Below are positions 52,136-58,712 of a DNA stretch of 64,000 nucleotides, one piece after another; positions within the stretch are counted from its first letter, which is position 1, and every line of letters begins with the position of its first letter. The notes under the pieces are model-generated. The model searched no databases, had not been told where the DNA came from, and saw nothing but the letters and a program-made list of their open reading frames with translations. The stretch is from Chitinophagaceae bacterium UBA1953 (GTDB lineage Bacteria; Bacteroidota; Bacteroidia; Chitinophagales; Chitinophagaceae). Where the stretch lies: positions 108,510-172,509 of the forward strand of contig DDEN01000001.1 of the NCBI GenBank assembly GCA_002336115.1. The letters are read 5' to 3'. Made by a program: the position numbers and the translations under genes.

Positions 52136-52846
52136 TTAAACAAATTTCATTTCGGGGTGATGATGTACAGAAAAGAATTCATTGGATAATGCCATTGTAA
52201 GATGTGCAAAGAATGCTGTTGCAATACTTTGTGTTGAAACGGTGATATAGCATAACAACAATCCAAATACAACTGCACCAAATGTTTCGCCCGGTCCTTT
52301 TGGAATATGTGTGGCAGAATATAACGATAGATTAATTGCAACTGCAGGCCAGAAACCAAACGCATCAACACAAACGAACAACAATACACCACGGAACAAA
52401 AATTCATACGCCAGTAAATAAGCTGCCCATGAAGATGCGTCAGCAGCAATTCTTTTTTTATTCCATTCTTTTAAACGCATTTGCGGGTATCGCTCAAGGT
52501 TTTTCGGGTTGGATGATGCAAAATAATTCATAACAAGAATAAGAACGGACATACCGGCGATGTACATCAACGAACGCTTATAATCTCCCAACTGTAAGCC
52601 AAGTTTTGCCAAACTGTATTGCGTTGATGATAAAAAATAAACGGCAGGAATAATGCCGAGGAAAAATACACCAACCAATTTTTGAAACACTACGTAGCGA
52701 ACCTGGTTTTGTTCATCATTGCCGTTATTGAAATAATTTTTTTTAATGCTGTTGCTTTCTGCAATAAACCAATAAGCCGCAAAACCAATTGCTGTATATA
52801 CAATAGCAATAAACGCATTAGTGTAAGCGGGATTCCATTCAAACAT
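52136..52846 (-). CDS. CPBP family membrane protease-like protein
   Basis: A 236-residue multi-pass membrane protein with about seven hydrophobic segments. CPBP (Abi) motifs: YEFLFRGVLL (the usual E-E-x-x-F-R-G is E-F-L-F-R-G here), FGAVVFGLLLCYI in the third motif, and HLTMALSNEF carrying the C-terminal His. CPBP proteins are related to Rce1 intramembrane proteases and include some linked to bacteriocin immunity. The first Glu of the EExxxR motif appears to be replaced by Tyr, which could affect catalysis. It is not in an operon. Confidence 0.8.
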   Translation of the reverse strand: MFEWNPAYTNAFIAIVYTAIGFAAYWFIAESNSIKKNYFNNGNDEQNQVRYVVFQKLVGVFFLGIIPAVYFLSSTQYSLAKLGLQLGDYKRSLMYIAGMSVLILVMNYFASSNPKNLERYPQMRLKEWNKKRIAADASSWAAYLLAYEFLFRGVLLFVCVDAFGFWPAVAINLSLYSATHIPKGPGETFGAVVFGLLLCYITVSTQSIATAFFAHLTMALSNEFFSVHHHPEMKFV

Positions 52847-52927
52847 ATCGGGCCTGATTTTCTTATTCGCTGTAAAAGTATGGATTAAATAATCAGTAGT
52901 TTTTGTGTTAAAGGTTCTTGTTTGTTT

Positions 52928-53584
52928 TTATCGTGCAGCAGCAATATGAATGTCTTTTATTACGAGTATATTTTTTTCATAGCCCGACTTTGTGACATTA
53001 ATCATTGCTTTGCCAATTTGCTCAAGAGTGGTAATACTGTTGGGCGAAAGTTTTTTAATAATCCACAAAAGCCACACAAAATAGTTATACCATTTGTTTG
53101 TAAATTTCATGCCTTTGCCTGCTTCAATAATACCGGGTCGGAAATTATATACGGCTTTGAATGGAAGTTTCATTAAATCATTTTCGGTTTTGCCTTTTAC
53201 TCTTGCCCACATAAGCCTGCCTTTTTCACTACTGTCGGTACCAGCGCCAGATACATAACAGAATGTCATTCCTTTGTTTTGTTTCACCAATGTTTCAGCT
53301 ACATGCGTGGTTAGTTTGTAGGTGAGATGATAATAAACCGGCTCTTTCATGCCAACGGAAGAAACGCCGAGGCAAAAGAAACAGGCATCATAACCCGGAA
53401 GCTGTTCTGCAATGGAAGAAAAATCATGAAAGTTTTTATGTATAATTTCTTTCAGTTTTGGATGCTGCACATTGCAGGATCTTCTGCCAATAACAAGTAC
53501 TGATTCTACTAATGGATGATTGAGGCAGGTATGCAAAACGCCTTCACCTACCATTCCTGTTGCACCGGTAACAATTACTTTCAT
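52928..53584 (-). CDS. NAD(P)-binding Rossmann-fold protein (atypical SDR, YbjT/HTATIP2-like)
   Basis: A 218-residue protein starting MKVIVTGATGMVGEGVL; the GATGMVGEG pattern is the atypical SDR nucleotide-binding loop. Other residues include VLVIGRRS and a KNKGMTFCYVSGAGTDSSEKG stretch with Tyr and Ser/Lys. The start at 53584 is chosen because the longer ORF upstream runs into the TonB receptor gene and is unlikely. These proteins reduce or sense NADPH; the substrate is unknown. It is divergently unrelated to the CPBP gene and shares a direction with the receptor gene upstream, separated by the receptor's terminator. Confidence 0.85.
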   Translation of the reverse strand: MKVIVTGATGMVGEGVLHTCLNHPLVESVLVIGRRSCNVQHPKLKEIIHKNFHDFSSIAEQLPGYDACFFCLGVSSVGMKEPVYYHLTYKLTTHVAETLVKQNKGMTFCYVSGAGTDSSEKGRLMWARVKGKTENDLMKLPFKAVYNFRPGIIEAGKGMKFTNKWYNYFVWLLWIIKKLSPNSITTLEQIGKAMINVTKSGYEKNILVIKDIHIAAAR

Positions 53585-53616
53585 AGCTGTTGATTTAAAG
53601 ATGAAGTGACTTAATA

Positions 53617-53651
53617 AAAAAACCTCTGTATTAAAAGTACAGAGGTTTTTT
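53617..53651 (-). terminator. Terminator of the TonB-dependent receptor gene
   Basis: AAAAAACCTCTGTA / TACAGAGGTTTTTT stem (53617-53630 and 53638-53651), loop TTAAAAG, with T tract on the minus strand. It lies 18 nt after the receptor's stop codon and before the next gene. Confidence 0.88.
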
Positions 53652-53669
53652 CTATTGTTGATTGTTGAG

Positions 53670-56285
53670 TTACTGCTGCATCTGCATATCGTCACTTCCT
53701 TCAACCCTGTTATTTTTGCGTTTGAAGAGTGAGGCGTCGAATTTACCAAAACGGTAAGTGAAGTTAACACGCACAAAAGCCGGGTCTCTTCTTCTCCAGC
53801 TATCCTGGTAAAAATATTGTGAAGACGAAATTGTTCTGCTTTCTCTTGTACTGAAAATGTCACTCCAGTTAGCGGATACAACTGCAGTGTTTTTCTTGAT
53901 CTTGAATTCTTTTCTTAAACCAAAATCAAAATCGTAGTTAGCGGCTATGTAACCTTGTGTGGTTGATATTTGCGACCCGAAACCAGGTCCCATACCTCCG
54001 CCCATACCACGGCCACCGCCGCCGCCGCTGTTACTGGTAGATACTGGCAGAATGGATTTGGAACGATATTGTCCGCTGAACTGCATAGTCCATCCTTTGC
54101 CTAATTTAAATGTGTTGTTGAGTTTGATTGTATAGCTGGTGCGTTCATTTGCAAGATCGGGCATTAAAGCGCTGCCTTCAATTTTAGAATAATACACATT
54201 TGCATTGTAGTTCAGTTCCCACCATGTGCTTACTGTATTACGGAATACCAGTTCAAGACCAGCAGCGTAACTTCTTGACGCATTAATGTACGTACTCATT
54301 AAAACTGAATCTGTACTTTCTCCAATTTTACTGTAGCTCTGGTACCTTGAAATAAGATTGTTTGTTTGCTTTCCAAATAGTGTTGCAAGAAATGTGTTAT
54401 TTTTTTCTCCGTATGTTTTTTGATATGTCAACTCCAGCGAATTAGTGAATTCAGGTTTGAGATTAGGATTCCCTGTCTGGTAGTTAAAGATATCGCTGTA
54501 ATCAGTGTTAGGTAACAATTGGAAAAAGCTTGGTCTGTTGATGCGGCGGCTGTAATTCAACTGCATGTCCTGCTTTCCTTTAAATGTTTTTGAAAGAAAA
54601 ACACTTGGGAAAAGTGCCAGCGGAAACTGGTTGCTGTAGGTTGTTAATTTGCCAACCTGTTCTCCGTCATACTTTGAACTTTCTGCCCGCAAACCAACCT
54701 GGTAATTCAGATTTGCTTTTTTAATTTTTTGGGAGAAGGTAAAGTAAGCTGCATGTACAAAATCGGTGTATTTGTATTCGTTGCTTTTCTTTGTATCAAG
54801 CACACCATTCATGTCATAATAATTCTGAAAACTTTCAAACCATCTGATTTGCGAACGCAAGCCACTTTCAATCTTAATGTTTTCTGTAACCGGATTGCTG
54901 TAATCTGTCTGTGCAACAAAATATGAACTGTTTCCTCCCCCATCAATTTCCTGGTTAATTAAAGAAGTGATGGGAGTCATTGCTTCATCAAATCTTTTGT
55001 AATTAATGCTCTGGTCATTTACACTTTTGCTCTTATTAAAATTAATATCAGCGGTTAATTCATTCCCTGCTTTTGGAAAGTTATGTTTGTAACTTATTTG
55101 TGCGCCTGTATTACGCATCTGGTTTTTTCCATTTGTATAACGATCTTCATTGATGCGTTTAAAAGTTGGTTCAAGTGTATCGTAATGAATTGTGTTTTGA
55201 TCAAGAAAATCAAAATTACCCCGCATTAATGAACCTGAGACTGTAAGTGTATTTCTGTTATCAATCAGGTAGTCAAAACCAGCTCTTCCGTAACCAAACA
55301 TACCATTACTTGTATTCCTGTTGCGGGTATAAAGAGTGTTATCGTATGTGTCTAAAAGATTTGTTCTGTTTGTTTCGCCAAATGAAATTGACTTACGCTG
55401 AAATAATCCAAGATTTGAGAAAAAGTTAATTTTTCCCTGGCGTAAATTCAAATCGGCACCGCCGTTAAATTTACCACGCATATCCACGCCCACACGTACA
55501 CTTCCGCTATAACCTACCCGACGGTTTTTCTTTAATACAATATTGATGATTGCCGACTGGCCGCCGCTTGCATCGTACTTTGCAGATGGGTTAGTAATTA
55601 ATTCAACACTCTGAATTGCATCCGCCGGAATTTGTTCCAGCGTTAATGTTGTTGGCCGGCCATCAACAAATATCTGCGGGGCACTGTTGCGTAGTGTAAT
55701 GTTTCCATCAATGTCAACATTTACTGTTGGTACATTTCGCATCACATCCACACCGGTACCACCTTCTGAAACAATGTTCTTATCAACATTGAAAATTTTC
55801 CTGTCGATACCAAGCTGAAGGGTGGGGCGTTGGCCAGTTACAACCACTTCGCCCAGTTCTTTTGCATCAGCTTCAAGTTTAATGTTGCCAAGATCTTTGT
55901 CAATATTATTGAGCATTGAACTCATATCACCACCACCGCTTTTTAATATAAATGCTGCTTTCTGTTCAATGGATTTATAACCAATAGCTGTTACTTTTAG
56001 TTTGTACTGTGCCATAATGTTTAAGCCTTCAAGACTAAAATCACCATTTGCCAAAGTAAGCTGGCCATTAACCACCACATCCTTTCTTGTACGTGATACA
56101 CTGTCGAACTTGTTCTGGATAAGTTGTACCGATGCTGCTTCAACAGGTTTGCCCGATTTTGAATCCACAATTTTGCCATAAAGTCTGCCCATATTCATTT
56201 GCCCGCCGCCTTGTCCCATTCCGGGCATTTGTGCAGGTAATTGCAGAATTGTGAAACAAAAAAACAGGCTTAGAAGAATCTTCAT
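53670..56285 (-). CDS. TonB-dependent receptor-like outer-membrane protein (OMP_b-brl_3 type)
   Basis: An 871-residue outer-membrane barrel. Leader ends QLPAQ. After a Met/Gly/Gln-rich linker (MGQGGGQMNMG) comes a carboxypeptidase-regulatory-like beta-sandwich (LYGKIVDSKSGKPVEAASVQL), then a plug domain (GEVVVTGQRPTLQLGIDRKIF, FVDGRPTTL, ADAIQSVELITNPSAKYDASGGQSAIINIV) and a long OMP_b-brl_3 barrel to a terminal region VEGSDDMQMQQ. No SusD partner is adjacent. It could import a peptide, siderophore or oligosaccharide; a glycine-rich loop (GGGGGRGMGGGMGPGFG, about residues 756-772) is unusual within the barrel. It is preceded by its own promoter region and ends at a hairpin terminator. Confidence 0.9.
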   Translation of the reverse strand: MKILLSLFFCFTILQLPAQMPGMGQGGGQMNMGRLYGKIVDSKSGKPVEAASVQLIQNKFDSVSRTRKDVVVNGQLTLANGDFSLEGLNIMAQYKLKVTAIGYKSIEQKAAFILKSGGGDMSSMLNNIDKDLGNIKLEADAKELGEVVVTGQRPTLQLGIDRKIFNVDKNIVSEGGTGVDVMRNVPTVNVDIDGNITLRNSAPQIFVDGRPTTLTLEQIPADAIQSVELITNPSAKYDASGGQSAIINIVLKKNRRVGYSGSVRVGVDMRGKFNGGADLNLRQGKINFFSNLGLFQRKSISFGETNRTNLLDTYDNTLYTRNRNTSNGMFGYGRAGFDYLIDNRNTLTVSGSLMRGNFDFLDQNTIHYDTLEPTFKRINEDRYTNGKNQMRNTGAQISYKHNFPKAGNELTADINFNKSKSVNDQSINYKRFDEAMTPITSLINQEIDGGGNSSYFVAQTDYSNPVTENIKIESGLRSQIRWFESFQNYYDMNGVLDTKKSNEYKYTDFVHAAYFTFSQKIKKANLNYQVGLRAESSKYDGEQVGKLTTYSNQFPLALFPSVFLSKTFKGKQDMQLNYSRRINRPSFFQLLPNTDYSDIFNYQTGNPNLKPEFTNSLELTYQKTYGEKNNTFLATLFGKQTNNLISRYQSYSKIGESTDSVLMSTYINASRSYAAGLELVFRNTVSTWWELNYNANVYYSKIEGSALMPDLANERTSYTIKLNNTFKLGKGWTMQFSGQYRSKSILPVSTSNSGGGGGRGMGGGMGPGFGSQISTTQGYIAANYDFDFGLRKEFKIKKNTAVVSANWSDIFSTRESRTISSSQYFYQDSWRRRDPAFVRVNFTYRFGKFDASLFKRKNNRVEGSDDMQMQQ

Positions 56286-56426
56286 ATTTTTTTTTTAAAG
56301 AAGTGCAAATTTGGTTTAAATTTCAATGGCACACTGCCGTTTGGTATGAACGGTAGTACCGGAATAATAAGACGGGAAAAGCCTGAAAACCCCTCGATAG
56401 GTTGTTTTGATTTTGATGAATGGGGG

Positions 56427-57032
56427 TTATTGAGTAAGAAGGGTGATAAAGATTTGCAGAAGTCCGATGATAAAACCAAGCACTCCGCCAATAATTTCAA
56501 CAAACCGGAATTCTTTGGCCATTACCTGATATAGTATTTCTTCCAGTTTATCGCTGGAAAATTTTTTTACTTTTTCAGTTACAATCTGTTCAAGATCAAG
56601 TTGAGTTTTTAAGGAGCCGGTATATTGCTGCATAATTTTCGGAAACAGATCTTCCAGTTCTTCAAGAAATACTGATTTCAGTTTTTCTATTGTTTTATCG
56701 CCAATAAACATGCTAATCATTGGCATTGCATCACTCAGCTTTACCCGCAGAAAATGATCGATATGTGTTTCCAACTGCGGTAAAATGTTTTTCAGATTTT
56801 CGGGGTTGGTGATTTTCTGTTCTATTTCTTCAAATGATAAAAGTTCCTGGCTTACGAGTTTGCCCAGCTTTTGTGCAAACTGTTCCTGTCTTTTTGGGAA
56901 AATTCCCTGGATGTTGTATCCAAAAATATATTTTGGGTTACGTGGATGAAACAACATTTTAATTGCTACCCAGTTGGTAACCCATCCAATAAAAGCTGAA
57001 ATAACAGGAATGATTAATAGCCAGTAATTCAT
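56427..57032 (-). CDS. DUF445 family membrane protein
   Basis: A 201-residue protein beginning MNYWLLIIPVISAFIGWVTNWVAIKMLFHPRNP, the conserved DUF445 start with G-W-x-T-N-x-x-A-I-x-M-L-F-x-P. A central helical part follows (LGKLVSQELLSFEEIEQKI, IGDKTIEKLKSVFLEELEDLFPK), and a C-terminal hydrophobic helix (IIGGVLGFIIGLLQIFITLL). It is anchored in the inner membrane at both ends; function is not known. The ATG at 57032 is chosen, as the longer frame begins with a TTG. It is divergent from the tRNA-His gene. Confidence 0.9.
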   Translation of the reverse strand: MNYWLLIIPVISAFIGWVTNWVAIKMLFHPRNPKYIFGYNIQGIFPKRQEQFAQKLGKLVSQELLSFEEIEQKITNPENLKNILPQLETHIDHFLRVKLSDAMPMISMFIGDKTIEKLKSVFLEELEDLFPKIMQQYTGSLKTQLDLEQIVTEKVKKFSSDKLEEILYQVMAKEFRFVEIIGGVLGFIIGLLQIFITLLTQ

Positions 57033-57085
57033 AAAAATAAAAATCAGCCGCAAAGAACGTTTATTTTTTATTTCTGAAGAAGTGA

Positions 57086-57117
57086 TTTGCTGGAAAACCT
57101 GAATTACATTATTTTTG
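57086..57117 (+). promoter_or_regulatory. Promoter of tRNA-His
   Basis: TTTG at 57086-57089 and TATTTTTG at 57110-57117 are 20 nt apart and match the Bacteroidota promoter consensus (TTTG, TAnnTTTG). The tRNA 5' end (57131) is 14 nt downstream of the -7 element. Confidence 0.65.
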
Positions 57118-57130
57118 CCGTCCCAAAGAC

Positions 57131-57205
57131 GGAGGCTGTAGCTCAGTTGGTTAGAGCATCAGATTGTGGTTCTGAGGGTCGAGGGTTCGAGACCCTTCAG
57201 CCTCC
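57131..57205 (+). tRNA. tRNA-His (GTG anticodon)
   Basis: Folds as a complete cloverleaf: acceptor stem GAGGCUG / CAGCCUC, D arm GCUCAGUUGGUUAGAGC, anticodon stem UCAGA / UCUGA with loop UUGUGGU (anticodon GUG at 57166-57168), and T arm GAGGG-UUCGAGA-CCCUU. The extra 5' G (57131) opposite C73 (57205) is the G-1:C73 pair that identifies histidine tRNAs. CCA is not encoded. It is followed by a terminator at 57216-57245. A second, partial copy of the 3' part lies at 57504-57630. Confidence 0.97.
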
Positions 57206-57248
57206 CATCTTAAAGATCCCTGCAAAACAGAGCAGGGATTTTTTATTA
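57164..57248. repeat. Left direct repeat: tRNA-His 3' part plus terminator
   Basis: These 85 nt, from the first anticodon-loop base of tRNA-His to the end of its terminator T-tract, recur downstream at 57504-57525 plus 57568-57630 with 84 of 85 bases identical (the single difference is T/G at 57221). The nuclease ORF begins at the very next base (57249). Confidence 0.93.
57216..57245 (+). terminator. Terminator of tRNA-His, immediately before the GIY-YIG start
   Basis: ATCCCTGC (57216-57223), loop AAAACAGA, GCAGGGAT (57232-57239), followed by TTTTTT. The T-tract ends only 4 nt before the nuclease ATG (57249), and the only Shine-Dalgarno-like bases (AGGG, 57234-57237) lie in the right arm. 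Confidence 0.85.
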
Positions 57249-57500
57249 ATGATGGCTTTCTATGTTTATATCATCTGCTCAAAGCAATACGATAAGTATT
57301 ACATTGGCCAGACTGCGAATTTCCCAAACCGGTTGGTAAGGCATAATCAGGGATTAGAAAAAGCAACCAAACCGTATATTCCTTGGAATACAGAGTGTGT
57401 TATTGAGAAATCGAGCCGTTCAGAGGCAATGATTCTTGAACGGAAACTCAAAAATCTGAATCGGGAAAGATTGCTTGCATTTATTAAAAAATATCAATAG
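57249..57500 (+). CDS. Single-domain GIY-YIG nuclease
   Basis: An 83-residue protein made of one GIY-YIG domain, the UvrC/homing-endonuclease fold. Motifs: FYVYIICSKQYDKYYIGQT (the GIY and YIG elements as VYI and YIG), the catalytic Arg in NRLVRHN, and Glu in SEAMILERKLK. Length is typical of stand-alone YhbQ-like members; there is no DNA-binding extension. Start at 57249 is chosen (a second ATG follows at 57252); extending upstream translates the tRNA. Its stop codon TAG ends 3 nt before a second copy of the tRNA-His 3' part, so the ORF fills the interval between direct repeats. It may be the nuclease of a very small tRNA-associated mobile element. Confidence 0.85.
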   Translation: MMAFYVYIICSKQYDKYYIGQTANFPNRLVRHNQGLEKATKPYIPWNTECVIEKSSRSEAMILERKLKNLNRERLLAFIKKYQ

Positions 57501-57503
57501 AAG

Positions 57504-57630
57504 TTGTGGTTCTGAGGGTCGAGGGTGCCGACGATGAATGTCGGCATGCAGTCCGAAAGCGTCTGCATTCGAGACCCTTCAGCCTCCCATCTTAAAGATC
57601 CCGGCAAAACAGAGCAGGGATTTTTTATTA
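57504..57630. repeat. Right direct repeat: tRNA-His 3' part with 42-nt insert
   Basis: Copy of 57164-57248 starting at the tRNA anticodon loop and ending at the terminator T-tract, split by a 42-nt insert at 57526-57567, exactly between G53 and T54 of the T-loop. It lacks the 5' half of the tRNA, so it cannot be a functional tRNA gene. Its terminator stem has one mismatch (CCGGC versus CCTGC). Confidence 0.92.
57526..57567. other. 42-nt double-hairpin insert in the tRNA-His relic
   Basis: Two adjacent 21-nt units. The first is a 7-bp hairpin TGCCGAC / GTCGGCA with loop GATGAAT (57526-57546). The second (57547-57567) is closed by TGCAG / CTGCA. It has no coding potential beyond a random frame and looks like a small mobile or recombination sequence inserted into the T-loop. 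Confidence 0.75.
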
Positions 57631-57633
57631 GAA

Positions 57634-58647
57634 CTAAAGAGATTCGGAAATTTCTGAATGATGATATTCTCTTTCCAGAATGGTTTTGGGCGTGCAGCCG
57701 TATTCTTTTTTAAAAGCTTTTGTGAAGTTTGAAACATCAGTAAATCCAATACTGAAACCTGCTTCTTTTGCCGATATTCCTTGTAACATCATTTCCTTTG
57801 CCTTATTTAAACGGCGTTTATTATAAAATTCATAAAGCCGGAGGCCATATACTTGTTTAAAGCGTTGTTTCAGCTTGGTGCTGCTCATGTGAGCTATTCT
57901 TGCAAGATTAGTAATGGAGGGAAAACGCTCCAACTCTTCATTCTTTAAAAGTGCTTCTACATTCTGCAGGCGCACAACATCTTCATCAGGAATAATTTTT
58001 TTATTACTGATCTGCAGCGAATCATTAATGTATGTGCTGAAAAAATATTCAAGTAAAAAAACGATTCTGCTTTTTAAAGCCAGTTTTTCTGATTCTTTGG
58101 TAAAATCGGTTTCAAAAATGCGGGTTAACTTTTCCTGTATTTCCTGGTTAATAAGCAATTTGTTAATCTGCTCAAGTTCCTGGCTGGTAAGCATTTCAAC
58201 CTGTAATTTTACATCCGCATTAAAATGTCCGGCCACCCATTGAGGTGACAGATAAATTCCCAGTCGCCTGATCTTTGTTCCGGGTGTATAAGAAACCTCC
58301 ACTTCCAGGTTACTTGATGAAACGAAAATATTATTCCTGTTTTTAGCGCTGTCAATAATCTGATTTTTCTTACTTCTTATACCAAAAAAGTCACTTACCT
58401 GTACCTGGTTAAAAAAAACAAGTAACCCTTGCTGGTTATTACTCGTACGGTGCAGGGTGAGGTTATCATTTAATTCAGCATTAATAAGTACATAGGAAAA
58501 AGAGCGGTCGAGACTATCGGCAAAACAAAAGCCGTGACCAAGATTTTCGGGAAAAGAAAAATACGAGCTTTTTGCTTTTACTCCAATCTTGCCGGCGGCT
58601 TCCTGTAGCCAGGTCTTAAAATTCTTTTGTTTAAAACGGATGTACAT
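57634..58647 (-). CDS. AraC-family transcriptional regulator
   Basis: A 337-residue regulator. The ATG at 58647 (MYIRFKQKNFKTWLQEAAG) is preferred over a TTG 9 nt upstream. The N-terminal about 230 residues form a ligand-sensing or dimerisation domain without a named family. The C-terminal AraC helix-turn-helix pair is clear: ITNLARIAHMSSTKLKQRFKQVYG, then AGFSIGFTDVSNFTKAFKKEYGCTPKTI. Proteins of this type often regulate adjacent genes; here the neighbours are a GIY-YIG element and mutS, so its target is unclear. It ends 4 nt after the tRNA-His relic. Confidence 0.92.
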   Translation of the reverse strand: MYIRFKQKNFKTWLQEAAGKIGVKAKSSYFSFPENLGHGFCFADSLDRSFSYVLINAELNDNLTLHRTSNNQQGLLVFFNQVQVSDFFGIRSKKNQIIDSAKNRNNIFVSSSNLEVEVSYTPGTKIRRLGIYLSPQWVAGHFNADVKLQVEMLTSQELEQINKLLINQEIQEKLTRIFETDFTKESEKLALKSRIVFLLEYFFSTYINDSLQISNKKIIPDEDVVRLQNVEALLKNEELERFPSITNLARIAHMSSTKLKQRFKQVYGLRLYEFYNKRRLNKAKEMMLQGISAKEAGFSIGFTDVSNFTKAFKKEYGCTPKTILEREYHHSEISESL

Positions 58648-58712
58648 CTGTAGCAAAAATAGTTATGCAGAATAATCCGTTTTGTAGAACTAAATATGAT
58701 TATTTTATTATA

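Noticed and set aside
52928..53881. 317-residue version of the NAD(P)-binding protein
   Set aside because: The N-terminal extension overlaps the TonB-receptor gene and its terminator. The Rossmann start MKVIVTGATG at 53584 is the true start.
57087..57500. ORF that translates through the tRNA-His gene into the GIY-YIG protein
   Set aside because: Its first about 50 codons are simply the tRNA and terminator read as protein; the GIY-YIG domain starts cleanly at 57249.
57525..57713. ORF across the tRNA relic and 42-nt insert
   Set aside because: It encodes only the relic, hairpins and antisense of the AraC gene; there is no domain and no ribosome-binding site.
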